A stretch of DNA of 64,000 nt from Streptomyces sp. DH24. Lineage in GTDB: Bacteria > Actinomycetota > Actinomycetes > Streptomycetales > Streptomycetaceae. The DNA is taken from assembly GCF_029813775.1 (NCBI RefSeq), contig NZ_JARVKW010000033.1:1-64000 (forward strand), written 5' to 3'. The notes under the pieces are model-generated. The model made no database searches. It saw only the letters and a program-made list of their open reading frames with translations, and was not told the DNA's origin. Both the position numbers and the translations under genes were made by a program. This document shows positions 31,168-40,497 of the stretch, one piece after another. The stretch's first letter is position 1. Every line of letters begins with the position of its first letter.

Positions 31168-32958
31168 CTACGGCGCTGCCGGCGGCTCGGGATCGGTGTC
31201 GGGCCGGGCAGCCGCACCGGTGGCGCCGCTGCCGGACCGGCGCCCGCGGTGGAAGGCGCCGAAGCGGGAGCCCGCGTCGCGTGCCGGGGCACGTTCCCGG
31301 TCCGCCGCGCCGTCCTGCGCGGGCCCGGTGTCGGTGTCCCGGCGCTGCTCGCGCTCGCGCTCGGCCTCGGCCATGGTGCGGCCGGGCGTACGGACGGGCA
31401 GGCCGTTCGGCGTGGACCCGCGTGGGCGCCGGTGCGCTCCGCCCTGTTCGGGCAGTTCCACGCGGGCGGCGGGGCGTTCCACGGCCATGGGGCGCGCGGC
31501 GGGGTCGGGCACCGCGCGGGGCGCGGGCGGCTCGGCGACGGCGGGTGCCTCGGCCGCGGGCGTGGGAGCCGCGACGGCGGGACGGCGCGGCGTCTGCGCC
31601 GGGGCGGGGTCGCGCTGCTGGGCCAGCAACTGCGGCGGGACGAGGACCACGACGCCGGTGCCGCCCCGGGACGACGGCCGGTAGTTGACGCTGATGCCGT
31701 ACTTGACCGCCAGTCGCCCGACGACCGCCAGACCCAGCCGCGTGCCCTGCAGCGAGGCGAGGTCGGTCATACGGCCGGACACCGCCTGCTCGGCGCGCCG
31801 CATCGCCGCGTCGGCCATCTTCAGGCCGCTGTCCTCGATGGTGATGACGATTCCGGCGCTGCGCTCCTCGACGTACACATGGACCTCGTCGATGGGCGGC
31901 GAGAAATTGGCAGCGTTGTCCATCAGCTCGGCGAGCAGATGCATCAGGCCTTCCGCGGCGAAGCCCGAGATCGCGGCGCTCGTCGGACAGTGCAGCCGCA
32001 CCCGCCGGTAGGCGGCGATCCGGCCGACCGCGCCCCGCAGGATGCTCTCCATGACGATCGGCCTGTTCCAGGCGCGGCTGGAACGGCCGCCCATGAGCAG
32101 CGCCAGCCGGTCCGTCATCAGGCCCAGCTGCGAGGTGCTGTGGTCCAGCCTCAGCAGATCGCCGAAGACCTCCTCGCCGTGCCGTTCCTGCAGCTCCCTG
32201 AGGTCGGCGAGCATGCTGACGGCCTTCGCCTGCACGCGGCTGAGCGCCTTGGCCGAGGCGGCCTGTGCGGCTGCCGCGCGCCGCTCGCTGAGGGCGATTT
32301 CACGGACGAACGATTCGGCAGGCACACGCAGCAGCGGGATCTTCGGCCAGTCCAGCTCGGTGAGCACGGTGTCGGCCGACTGCCCGTCGCGGAGCTTGGC
32401 CACCCCGGCGGGCAGGGTCTCGTGCGTGAGCCGCTCCAGTTCCGCCGCGGCCTGGTTCAACTCCTCGCGGGCCTGGCGGCGTTCGGCGTCCAGGGCCGCC
32501 GCGTGCTGCATGGCCTCCTCGACGACGGAGGCGAAGGTGTGCACGACCTGCCGCAGTTGCGGGTCGGACGGCGGCGTCACGCTCGTCAGGGTGTCACTCG
32601 CGCTCGTCCCGTCCCGCAGCCGCTTGACGACGGCGGGCAGGGTGACGTTCACCAGGTGAGCGGTGTCCGCCGACAACTGTGCCGACCGGGCCTTGAACTG
32701 GCCGACCTCGGCGAAGTGCCGTGCCCCCGACCGGCGGGCGCGCCGGATCAGCAGGGTGCTGACCACGACGGTGGCGGCCACGCAGAGCCAGCCGCCCAGG
32801 GCCGTGGCCGGTGCCCACGGTCCGGCGTCGGCCGGTGCCGCCAGGGCCACCGCGCCGGCGGCCGCGGCAGTCACCAGCAGCACCGCCAGTGGTACGGCCG
32901 GAGAGGGCTTGGAAGCCATCGCTGACCGGTGCTGACTGGGCGGTGCTGGCACTGACAT
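31168..32958 (-). CDS. cvnA: Conservon sensor histidine-kinase-like protein CvnA
   Basis: About 596 residues. Two N-terminal TM segments (PLAVLLVTAAAAGAVALA and ATALGGWLCVAATVVVSTLL) enclose only a short loop. A long helical region follows, then a HATPase_c domain with N-box LMDNAANFSPP, G1 IEDSGLKM and G2 GTRLGLAVVGRL. The C-terminal 170 residues are Pro/Ala/Arg-rich and disordered. The phosphoacceptor region (LDHSTSQLGLMTDRL) contains a His. ATG 32958 is chosen; ATG 33009 and 32919 are alternatives. It heads the cvn operon. Confidence 0.88.
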   Translation of the reverse strand: MSVPAPPSQHRSAMASKPSPAVPLAVLLVTAAAAGAVALAAPADAGPWAPATALGGWLCVAATVVVSTLLIRRARRSGARHFAEVGQFKARSAQLSADTAHLVNVTLPAVVKRLRDGTSASDTLTSVTPPSDPQLRQVVHTFASVVEEAMQHAAALDAERRQAREELNQAAAELERLTHETLPAGVAKLRDGQSADTVLTELDWPKIPLLRVPAESFVREIALSERRAAAAQAASAKALSRVQAKAVSMLADLRELQERHGEEVFGDLLRLDHSTSQLGLMTDRLALLMGGRSSRAWNRPIVMESILRGAVGRIAAYRRVRLHCPTSAAISGFAAEGLMHLLAELMDNAANFSPPIDEVHVYVEERSAGIVITIEDSGLKMADAAMRRAEQAVSGRMTDLASLQGTRLGLAVVGRLAVKYGISVNYRPSSRGGTGVVVLVPPQLLAQQRDPAPAQTPRRPAVAAPTPAAEAPAVAEPPAPRAVPDPAARPMAVERPAARVELPEQGGAHRRPRGSTPNGLPVRTPGRTMAEAEREREQRRDTDTGPAQDGAADRERAPARDAGSRFGAFHRGRRSGSGATGAAARPDTDPEPPAAP

Positions 32959-33400
32959 TCCGCGGTCCCTCGGTCCTTTGAGAGCAGGAGAATCGGTCGA
33001 CCGACACACGGTCGCAGGTCAGGAGAACGCCGCGGAAATGACGGCGATCTTCCGGACCGGTACGCGCTCATGCTAGTCATCCTGCTGCGCACCGGGTTTT
33101 GACCAGGGGCATCGTCACGCCTGGGCGCGATTTCGTCCCGAAGTCGCCGCCGGGTCAAAGGCTTTGTGATAAAGGATGTCACCAGCATTCAGAGCGCTCC
33201 GGAAAGCGCCGATGGCGGCCGTGGCACGCGCCTGTTCGGTCAACCGGCCGGGAATTACCGTTTCTTCGTCGCGCCGAGCCCTCGAAGGAGTGAGTGTTTT
33301 CCGGTCAACTGCATGCTTCCGCGAGGAAGCGGTGGTGTATTTTCATGCGATTCCGGGCCGCTTGTGCGGCCCGGAATCGCATCGTGACCGGTCGTCCGCG
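32959..33400. other. Intergenic region upstream of cvnA, no gene seen
   Basis: This 442-bp stretch of somewhat lower GC content holds the expected cvnA promoter region, a small hairpin (33315-33330, GCTTCC-GCGA-GGAAGC) and the large terminator hairpin at 33345-33382. No open frame has protein-like character. Confidence 0.55.
33345..33382 (-). terminator. Strong hairpin terminator of the PRC-barrel gene
   Basis: A perfect 17-bp stem (ATGCGATTCCGGGCCGC and its complement) with a 4-nt TTGT loop lies 19 bp beyond the stop of the minus-strand PRC-barrel gene. Confidence 0.85.
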
Positions 33401-34327
33401 TCACGGGTTGCGGGGCTCGTCGCCTTCGTCGCCCTCGGTGTCGATCCGCTCCTTGCGGACCTGCCCGCGAACGGTCTCCTCCTCGACGCGCTCGTCGGTC
33501 GTCAGGCGCACCCGCTCCACCGGGACCGTCTCGGTCTCCACGACCGGACGTTCCTCGTGCAGCGTGACCTCGTGCTCGGCCTCGGAGATCGGCTCGCCGG
33601 ACATGGCGGCGTCACGGTTGGCGTCCGTGATCGGCTCGCGTTCGACGCGGACCTCCTCGCGACGCACCGGAACGGTCTGCTCGACCTCCTCGGTGACCAC
33701 GTACTTCCGCAGCCGGGCGTGGCCCCTCTCGCGGCGTTCGACGCCGGCCTTCATGCGCTCCTCGGAGCGCGTCATGGCGTCGTCGTCCCGCGTGCCGGCG
33801 CGCTCGCCCGCCCGGGCACGTTCGCCCATGTCCGTGCCTGTCCCGGCGCCTTCGGTCATGCCGGTGTCGGCCTCGGCGCGCTCGCCGGTGCCGGCGTATC
33901 CCGCCGCGCCCGCGGCGCCCGCCGCACCTGCCGTGCCCGTGCCCGATTCTCCGCCGGAGTGGGCCCAGCCGCCCTCGCCGGGCCGGTTGGCCCGCTGCCA
34001 GGCCTCGTCCCAGTCGATGCCGTAGTACTCGTAGAGGCGGTGCTCCTCGTCCTCGGACAGGTGGCCACCCCCGTCGACGTCCACGTGCGGGGCGTCCTTG
34101 ATCTTGTTCTTCGGGTAGGGCACCTCGAGGTGGTCCTGTACGAGGTCTGCCTCCCGGATCGGCACGAACGACTCGCTCGTCCCGAACAGGCCCGTTTTCA
34201 CCGTCACCCACTCGGGGCGGCCGGTCGCGTCGTCGAGGAAGACGTGCTTCGCCTCGCCGACCTTGTTGCCCTCGGCGTCGTACACCGGGTGATCGAGCAC
34301 TGCGGGGATCTGTTCTCTGGTGATCAT
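33401..34327 (-). CDS. PRC-barrel and DUF2382 (YsnF-like) stress protein
   Basis: A 308-residue soluble protein. Residues 1-95 form a PRC-barrel domain (IPAVLDHPVYDAEGNKVGEA, PEWVTVKTGLFG, FVPIREADL). The middle (about 120-190) is a Gly/Ala/Thr-rich low-complexity linker. The C-terminal third is DUF2382, with paired Glu/Arg strands such as LRKYVVTEEVEQTVPVRREE and VTLHEERPVVETETVPVERV. Such proteins are linked to general stress in Gram-positive bacteria, but the mechanism is unknown. AAGGAG lies 9 nt before ATG 34327. It is a single-gene unit with its own terminator. Confidence 0.88.
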   Translation of the reverse strand: MITREQIPAVLDHPVYDAEGNKVGEAKHVFLDDATGRPEWVTVKTGLFGTSESFVPIREADLVQDHLEVPYPKNKIKDAPHVDVDGGGHLSEDEEHRLYEYYGIDWDEAWQRANRPGEGGWAHSGGESGTGTAGAAGAAGAAGYAGTGERAEADTGMTEGAGTGTDMGERARAGERAGTRDDDAMTRSEERMKAGVERRERGHARLRKYVVTEEVEQTVPVRREEVRVEREPITDANRDAAMSGEPISEAEHEVTLHEERPVVETETVPVERVRLTTDERVEEETVRGQVRKERIDTEGDEGDEPRNP

Positions 34328-34514
34328 GGATCGTCGCTCCTTCCATGTCCGACACCTCCCGGGTGCACCAGGAGAAACAGGACGAAACTCCCAAAACATA
34401 TCCCGTTTTGTCCTCTGGCGGACGCGCGTAGAACTCGGGCACCATCTCCCTGCGACACAGCACCACCTGCACAGCCACCCCACAGGAAACCGGTTCACCG
34501 CAGGAAGGTTCCGC

Positions 34515-35075
34515 ATGAAGGCTCAGAAGCCTCCGACGGCCCCCGGGGCCTCACCGTCTCCGCAGACCCGGAAGCGCGCGAGGATCCGCTCGGTCCTGAC
34601 CGCTCTCGCCCTCGTCGTCGCCCCCGGCGTCGTCGTGGTCGGCGGCGCCGGCGACGCGTTCGCCGTCACCAAGATCAGCCACTCCACCGCGACCTCGATG
34701 TTCCGGGACGTCGGCATCACCTGGTCGTCCTCGGGCGGGTGCTCCGACCGCAACAACCCGACCTGCACGTCCTTCGAGCAGCTCAACCTCGCCACCGCCC
34801 AGGGCGCCCAGACCCTGAAGCGGGCCAGCGGCTGCGCGCTGAACATCACCGGCGGCACCGAGACCGGCCACGCCTCCGGCACGTACTCGCACTGGAACGG
34901 CTACAAGCTCGACTTCAGCAAGTACACGTGCCTCGGGAACTACATCAAGAACAACTTCACCTACATCGGCGTGCGCGGCGACGGCGCCCCGCAGTGGCGG
35001 TCCGGATCCGGCAACATCTACGCGGACGAGGGCAACCACTGGGACGTCCTGTACTACAACTGCGGCGGCTGCTGA
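34515..35075 (+). CDS. Secreted peptidase M15-like protein
   Basis: A 186-residue exported protein. After a basic n-region, the signal segment VLTALALVVAPGVVVVGGAGDAFA should be cleaved before VTK. The mature part contains TGGTETGHASGTYSHWNGYKL followed by D, and later DEGNHWDVLYY. Together these resemble the H...D and (E)xxH zinc ligands of peptidase M15-type peptidoglycan hydrolases. Four Cys residues could form two disulfides. AGGAAGG lies 6 nt before ATG 34515. Enzymatic activity is inferred, not certain. Confidence 0.65.
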   Translation: MKAQKPPTAPGASPSPQTRKRARIRSVLTALALVVAPGVVVVGGAGDAFAVTKISHSTATSMFRDVGITWSSSGGCSDRNNPTCTSFEQLNLATAQGAQTLKRASGCALNITGGTETGHASGTYSHWNGYKLDFSKYTCLGNYIKNNFTYIGVRGDGAPQWRSGSGNIYADEGNHWDVLYYNCGGC

Positions 35076-35101
35076 CCCCCGCGGAGCGACAACGGCACCC
35101 C

Positions 35102-35144
35102 GGCCGGACCCGACCGAACCGGGCACGGGAAGTCGGGTCCGGCC
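35102..35144 (+). terminator. Terminator after M15-like gene
   Basis: GGCCGGACCCGAC pairs perfectly with its complement 18 nt later, 27 bp after the stop codon. Confidence 0.7.
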
Positions 35145-35191
35145 CCGCGGCCCCTCCGTAGCGTGAGGCGTCGTAAGGGAAGGAGACCGGG

Positions 35192-36058
35192 GTGCTGGAA
35201 CGGCTGAACGAGGCCATGGCGCACATCGAGGAGCACCTCGACCAAACCGTCGAGGTCGCCGAACTGGCGCGGATCGCCGTCACGTCGGAGCACCACTTCC
35301 GCCGGATGTTCTCGGCGCTGGCCGGCATGCCGCTGTCCGAGTACGTCCGGCGGCGGCGGCTCACCGTCGCCGGCGCGGAGGTGCTCGACGGGCGGCGGAC
35401 GCTGCTCGACATCGCCGTGCGGTACGGCTACGGCTCGGGGGAGGCCTTCGCGCGCGCCTTCCGTGCCGTGCACGGCGTCGGCCCGGGTGAGGCCAGGCGC
35501 GGCGGCGCGACGCTGCACGCGCAGCCCCGGATGTCCTTCCGACTCGTCGTCGAAGGGAGTACCGGCATGCGATACCGGGTCGTGGAGAAGGAAGAGTTCC
35601 GTGTGGTGGGCAGAAAGGCGCGGGTGCCGCTGGTCCACGAGGGCATGAACCCGGCGATCGTCGGGTTCGTGCGGAGCATCGGCAAGGACACGCTGCGGCA
35701 GCTGGCCGAGCTCTCGGACCAGGAGCCCGCCGGGCTGCTCAGCGCGAGCGTCAACCTGGACGAGAGCCGCGCGGAGGGCACCGAGCTCGACTACTACCAG
35801 GGAGTCGTCACCGGGGCCGACGCCCCGGAGGGCATGGACGTCCTGACCGTGCCGGCGGGCTCCTGGGCGGTCTTCGAGAGCTCGGGCCCCCTGCCGGAAG
35901 CCGTGCAGTACCTGTGGCGGGACGTGTTCACCCAATGGTTCCCGTCCCACCCTTACCGCAGCCGGCCGGGCCCGGAGATCATGCGCGCCGAGATCTCGCA
36001 GGACGGCGGGCACGCGGACGCGGAACTGTGGATCCCCGTGGAGCGCGCCGCCGCCTGA
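35192..36058 (+). CDS. AraC-family regulator with GyrI-like effector domain
   Basis: A 288-residue one-component regulator. Residues 1-105 hold the two helix-turn-helix units of AraC/XylS proteins (VEVAELARIAVTSEHHFRRM and IAVRYGYGSGEAFARAFRAV). Residues about 125-285 are a GyrI-like (AraC_E_bind) small-molecule-binding domain ending in the common DAELWIPVE. SoxS/Rob-type and BmrR-type relatives bind drugs or metabolites. GTG 35192 has AAGGAG 9 nt upstream. No obvious partner gene is adjacent. Confidence 0.9.
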   Translation: MLERLNEAMAHIEEHLDQTVEVAELARIAVTSEHHFRRMFSALAGMPLSEYVRRRRLTVAGAEVLDGRRTLLDIAVRYGYGSGEAFARAFRAVHGVGPGEARRGGATLHAQPRMSFRLVVEGSTGMRYRVVEKEEFRVVGRKARVPLVHEGMNPAIVGFVRSIGKDTLRQLAELSDQEPAGLLSASVNLDESRAEGTELDYYQGVVTGADAPEGMDVLTVPAGSWAVFESSGPLPEAVQYLWRDVFTQWFPSHPYRSRPGPEIMRAEISQDGGHADAELWIPVERAAA

Positions 36059-36137
36059 CGCGGACAACCGGGTGACCGTCCGGCACGACCTGTCGTCCGG
36101 CACGAGTGGGACCGCGCCGGGCGGTCACTCGGCACTC

Positions 36138-37178
36138 ATGAGTCGACTTTCGAAATCGGGACACAAGCAACGCGCGCACGACGAGTCCGAGCCGCGCTAC
36201 GGGCCGGACGAGCGGGTGGAACGGGCGGCGCCGGACACCCCCACCGATCTGCCGAAGGGCTCCTGGGCGGCCGTGTTCAAGGGGAGCCTGCGGGAGTTCA
36301 AGGACGACGAGCTCGCGGACCGCGCGGCCGCCCTCACGTACTACGGAGTGCTGTCGCTGTTCCCGGCGCTGCTGGTGCTCGTGTCGCTGCTCGGCATCGC
36401 CGGGAAGTCGGCCACCGACACGGTGCTGGAGAACATCAACAAGCTCGCCCCCGGCGCGGCCCGCGACATCATCACCCGGGCCGTCGAACAGCTCCAGGGC
36501 AGCGGCGGCACCGGCTCGATCATGGCGATCGTCGGCCTGGCGCTGGCGATCTGGTCGGCGTCCGGCTACGTCGCCGCGTTCATCCGCACGGCCAACGCGG
36601 TGTACGACATCCCGGAGGGCCGCCCGGTGTGGAAGGTCCTGCCGGTGCGGGTCGCGATCACCGTCGTCCTGATGGTCCTCGCGGTCGTCAGCGCGCTGAT
36701 CGTCGTCTTCACCGGCTCCCTCGCCCGCCAGGTCGGCACGACGCTCGGGATCGGGGACACGGCCCTGACGGTCTGGTCGATCGCCAAGTGGCCCGTCCTG
36801 GTGATCCTGGTGATCGTCATGATCGCGATCCTGTACTGGGCGACGCCCAACGCCAAGGTGCGCGGCTTCCGGTGGATCACGCCGGGCAGCCTCCTGGCCC
36901 TGGTGATCTGGCTGATCGCCTCCGCCGGCTTCGCGTTCTACGTCGCCAACTTCGCCTCGTACAACAAGACGTACGGCACGATGGCCGGCGTGATCGTCTT
37001 CCTGGTCTGGCTGTGGATCAGCAACCTGGCCATCCTGCTGGGCCTGGAGTTCGACGCGGAGACCGCACGGCAGCGGGCGATCGCCGGTGGCCACCCGCCG
37101 GAGCGCGAACCGTACACGGAGCCGCGCGACACGCGCGCGTGGGACGAGGACGACCGGCGCCGCATGGACGGGCCGTGA
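36138..37178 (+). CDS. YihY/BrkB-family membrane protein
   Basis: A 346-residue protein of the YihY/virulence factor BrkB family. The family's N-terminal signature LADRAAALTYYGVLSLFPAL leads into about six TM segments, with the recognisable WSASGYVAAFIRTANAVYD loop. The C-terminal tail is charged (EREPYTEPRDTRAWDEDD). ATG 36138 is preferred over GTG 36072, which adds residues without family similarity. The function of the family is unsettled; transport and polymer export have been suggested. Confidence 0.87.
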   Translation: MSRLSKSGHKQRAHDESEPRYGPDERVERAAPDTPTDLPKGSWAAVFKGSLREFKDDELADRAAALTYYGVLSLFPALLVLVSLLGIAGKSATDTVLENINKLAPGAARDIITRAVEQLQGSGGTGSIMAIVGLALAIWSASGYVAAFIRTANAVYDIPEGRPVWKVLPVRVAITVVLMVLAVVSALIVVFTGSLARQVGTTLGIGDTALTVWSIAKWPVLVILVIVMIAILYWATPNAKVRGFRWITPGSLLALVIWLIASAGFAFYVANFASYNKTYGTMAGVIVFLVWLWISNLAILLGLEFDAETARQRAIAGGHPPEREPYTEPRDTRAWDEDDRRRMDGP

Positions 37179-37202
37179 GCGACCCACCCGCTCCCGGGGC
37201 GT

Positions 37203-38270
37203 TCAGTGCCCTCGCGGTGGCGCGCTGCTGCGGCGTACGACGAGGTCGACCGGCACGACGGACGAGGCCGGCGGCGGCTCGTGGCCGGCGTCGATCCGGT
37301 GCAGCAGGAGCCGCAGGGAGCGGGTGCCGATCTCGGCGAAGTCGGTGCGCACGGTGGTCAGCGGCGGCAGCAGGTGCGCGGCCTCCGGGATGTCGTCGTA
37401 ACCGACGACACTGACCTCGTCCGGGACCGGGCGGCCCGCCTCGTGCAGCGCGTGCAGGACGCCGATGGCCATCTGGTCGTTGGCGACGAACACCGCCGTC
37501 ACGTCCGGGTCCGCGGCCAGGCGGCGGCCCTGCTCGTAGCCGGACTCGGCGCTCCAGTCCCCGGCGAGGGGCTCGGGGACCGGGGCTCCGGCGGCCTCCA
37601 GGGCGGCCCGCCAGCTCGCCAGCCGCAGGTCGGCGGGGGTCCAGCCGGCCGGTCCGGCGATGTGCCGGACGGTCCGGTGCCCGAGGGCCAGCAGGTGCTC
37701 GGTGGCCTTGCGGGCGCCGGTGCGGGAGTCACCCGTGACCAGGGGGGTGCCGTCGTCGAGCGGGCTCTCCAGGACGACCAGGGGAGCGCCGAGCCCGGTC
37801 GCGGCCAGCGCCCGCCCCACCCACGCCTGCGGGGCGATGGCGATCACGCCCTCCGCGCCCTCGGCCGACAGCCGGTCGACCGCCTCCACCACCGTGTCGT
37901 GGTCGGCCGTGTCGAGCGCGATCGAGCTGATCAGGTAACCGGCCTCCTGCGCCGCCGTGTTGACCGCGGTGAGGATGGCGGCGGGGCCGTAGCGGGCCGC
38001 GTCGAAGGAGAGGACACCGAGCATCCGGGTCCGTCCGCTGGCCAGCGACCGCGCGCTGCGGCTGGGCCGGTAACCGAGCGTCCGCATCGCCTCCAGGACC
38101 GCCTCGCGGGTCGTGGCACGGACGGCGGGGTGGTCGTTCAGCACCCGGGAGACGGTCTGCTTGGACACGCCCGCCAGCCGGGCCACGTCGTCCATCACGG
38201 GACGCGACCCGGCGAAGTTCCGTCTGCTGCGCCACGGCGGGACGGAACCTTCGGCGGCGCTTCGGGGCAT
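37203..38270 (-). CDS. LacI-family transcriptional regulator
   Basis: A 355-residue repressor. The N-terminal HTH reads MDDVARLAGVSKQTVSRVLN with hinge helix SRSARSLASGRT, followed by a periplasmic-binding-protein-like sensor domain (ILTAVNTAAQEAGYL ... FVANDQMAIGVLHALHEAGR ... VVGYDDIPEA). About 25 residues precede the usual HTH start. It lies 125 bp downstream of a GH35 beta-galactosidase on the same strand. A 34-bp perfect palindrome upstream of that gene is the most likely operator. Confidence 0.92.
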   Translation of the reverse strand: MPRSAAEGSVPPWRSRRNFAGSRPVMDDVARLAGVSKQTVSRVLNDHPAVRATTREAVLEAMRTLGYRPSRSARSLASGRTRMLGVLSFDAARYGPAAILTAVNTAAQEAGYLISSIALDTADHDTVVEAVDRLSAEGAEGVIAIAPQAWVGRALAATGLGAPLVVLESPLDDGTPLVTGDSRTGARKATEHLLALGHRTVRHIAGPAGWTPADLRLASWRAALEAAGAPVPEPLAGDWSAESGYEQGRRLAADPDVTAVFVANDQMAIGVLHALHEAGRPVPDEVSVVGYDDIPEAAHLLPPLTTVRTDFAEIGTRSLRLLLHRIDAGHEPPPASSVVPVDLVVRRSSAPPRGH

Positions 38271-38395
38271 GACGGGTGTTTCCTCGACGTGGTCACGGCG
38301 GGCATGGCCCGCCCGGCAGGACCACAGCATAAGGCGCGGGCGAGCGGGGCGGCGGGGCGTCCGGCCCCCGCCGCCCTCCGGGCGCACCCGCGCGG

Positions 38396-40159
38396 TCAGG
38401 CCTTCGCCGGCCCGAGGTCCGGCGTGTCGGTGAGCAGCGCACGGGCCGCGGTGGTGCCGTGCAGCTCCAGCAGGACCAGTTCGTTGCGGCCCGGGCGCAG
38501 CACGGGGCCGGGGACGTAGAGGGCGCGCTGCGGGCCGCGGTTCCAGTAGCGGCCGAGGTGGAAGCCGTTGATCCAGGCCTGGCCCTTGGCCCAGCCGGGC
38601 AGTGACAGGAAGGCGTCGGCGGGCGTGGCCACCTCGAACGTGCCCCGGTGGAGGGCCGGTTCGGCGGACGCCCGCGCACCGCTCGGCGTGAACGGCACCC
38701 CGGCCAGGTCGTCCAGCGGCAGCGGGTGGCAGTCCCAGCCGCGCAGCACGGTGCCGTGGAACGAGACGGGACCGAGCAGACCCTTCGGGTCGCCGATGCG
38801 GGGGCCGTAGTTGACGCCGCCCATGTTCTCGACCAGGACCTCCAGCGTGGCGCCGGGGCGCGGAATGCGGACGGGCAGCGTCTCCTCGTGGCGTTCGCGT
38901 TCCAGGACGCCGGCGGGGGCGCCGTCGACGAAGACCTGGGCGCGGTCGCCGACACCGCCCGCGAAGTGCAGCAGCCCGGCACCGGAGGCGGGCACGGTCG
39001 TGCGGTACAGGGCGTGTCCGGCCGGCTGTCCGAGCTCGCCGATCGTGAGCGGGTCGGCCGCACGCACCGGCTCGGACAGCGCGCCGATGTGCGGCAGCAG
39101 CGGCGCGGCCCGGTCCAACTCGACCTCGGTACGCGGCAGTCTGGCGCCGGGCGCGGGGGCCGGCTCGTCGGGGACCTCGGCGTGCCGGGCGATCACCTCA
39201 CGGAAGGCGTGGTACTTCGGGCCCGGGTCGCCCCATTCGGTGAGCGGGGCGTCGTAGTCGTACGACGTGACGACCGGCGCGTAGGCGTGGTCGTGGTTGG
39301 CGCCGTTGGTGAGGCCGAAGTTGGTGCCGCCGTGGAACATGTAGATGTTGACGGACGCCCCGGCGGCAAGCAGCCGGTCGAGGTCGGCGGCGGCGTCGGC
39401 CCCGTCCCGCGTGTGGTGCGGCTCGCCCCAGTGGTCGAACCAGCCCACCCAGAACTCGGCGCACATCAGCGGTCCTTCGCCGACGTGGGCACGCAGCCGT
39501 TCCAGGGACTGCTCGACCCTGCTGCCGAAGGTTCCGGTGGCGAGGGCGCCCGGCACGCTTCCGGCGGCGAGGTGCTCGGCGTTGGCCTGGTCGCAGGTGA
39601 ACAGCAGTTCCTCGACCCCGCGGGAGCGCAGCCCGTCGGCGAGGTGCTTCAGATACGCGGTGTCGTCGCCGTACGCCCCGTACTCGTTCTCCACCTGCAC
39701 GGCGACGACCGGACCGCCCGACGCCGCGAAGTGGGGGAGCAGCGGGGGCAGCAGCAGGTCGAGGTAGCGGTCGACGGCCGCGGTGAAGCGCGGGTCGCTG
39801 GTGCGCAGCCGGATGTCGCGGTCCGAGGTGAGCCAGGCGGGCAGCCCGCCCCCGTCCCACTCGGCGCAGATGAACGGCCCCGGGCGCAGCAGCACGCGCA
39901 GGCCCTCCTCGCCCGCCAGCCGCAGATAGCGGGGCAGGTCCAGCAGACCGTCGAGGACCAGCGGGCCGTCGGGGTCGGGCTGGTGCAGGTTCCAGGGCAC
40001 GTACGTCTCGACCGTGTTGAGGCCCATCAGCCGCGCCTTGCGCAGCCGGTCGGCCCACAGGTCCGGGTGGACGCGGAAGTAGTGCATCGCACCGGAGATG
40101 ATCCGGAACGGCTCGCCGTGCAGCAGGAAGCCGTCGGCCGTCGTGGTGAGGGCGGGCAT
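38396..40159 (-). CDS. GH35 beta-galactosidase
   Basis: A 587-residue glycoside hydrolase family 35 enzyme that removes terminal beta-galactose residues. The entry motif ISGAMHYFRVHPDLWADRL and the acid/base Glu in VQVENEYGAYG are characteristic. The nucleophile Glu in MCAEFWVGWFDHWG is seen too. The C-terminal third consists of jelly-roll beta domains ending in WNRGPQRALYVPGPVL. No signal peptide is present, so it acts on imported oligosaccharides. ATG 40159 is preceded by AAGGGA. A LacI gene follows on the same strand. Confidence 0.93.
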   Translation of the reverse strand: MPALTTTADGFLLHGEPFRIISGAMHYFRVHPDLWADRLRKARLMGLNTVETYVPWNLHQPDPDGPLVLDGLLDLPRYLRLAGEEGLRVLLRPGPFICAEWDGGGLPAWLTSDRDIRLRTSDPRFTAAVDRYLDLLLPPLLPHFAASGGPVVAVQVENEYGAYGDDTAYLKHLADGLRSRGVEELLFTCDQANAEHLAAGSVPGALATGTFGSRVEQSLERLRAHVGEGPLMCAEFWVGWFDHWGEPHHTRDGADAAADLDRLLAAGASVNIYMFHGGTNFGLTNGANHDHAYAPVVTSYDYDAPLTEWGDPGPKYHAFREVIARHAEVPDEPAPAPGARLPRTEVELDRAAPLLPHIGALSEPVRAADPLTIGELGQPAGHALYRTTVPASGAGLLHFAGGVGDRAQVFVDGAPAGVLERERHEETLPVRIPRPGATLEVLVENMGGVNYGPRIGDPKGLLGPVSFHGTVLRGWDCHPLPLDDLAGVPFTPSGARASAEPALHRGTFEVATPADAFLSLPGWAKGQAWINGFHLGRYWNRGPQRALYVPGPVLRPGRNELVLLELHGTTAARALLTDTPDLGPAKA

Positions 40160-40306
40160 GCGGGTGATCCCTTTCGTGGGGCGGGCGGATACGGGGCGGG
40201 ACTCGTGGGCGGGTGGGCATGCGGGCGACGGGCGCGGGGCCCCGGGGGCGGTGTTCAGCGGCGTCCCGTCATGCGGATCAGCCACAGCGCCCCGGCGGGG
40301 CAGGTC

Positions 40307-40340
40307 ACGCGAGGGATGTTACCGGTAACATCCCTCGCGT
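40307..40340. promoter_or_regulatory. Perfect 34-bp palindrome, likely LacI-type operator
   Basis: The sequence is a perfect inverted repeat of 17 bp per arm with centre GTTACCGGTAAC, a core typical of LacI-family operators. It lies 147 bp before the GH35 start and 157 bp before the divergent NCS1 permease, inside the 338-bp gene-free interval 40160-40497, which shows nothing else notable. Confidence 0.75.
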
Positions 40341-40497
40341 CAACATGCCCGCGCGACCGCTGCGACGGCCTTGCCCGACCGCGGCCGATCTCCCCGCGCG
40401 GCGAAGGGATCACGCCCGGCGGCGCGGGGTAGTCACGAAGGGCGCGCCCCGCGCCGGCAGCCGCGCGCTGCACTCCCGTCCCGACAGGCAGGTGGAC

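Noticed and set aside
33099..33293. 64-codon plus-strand frame upstream of cvnA
   Set aside because: No ribosome binding site, no consistent codon bias and no recognisable features; treated as promoter-region sequence.
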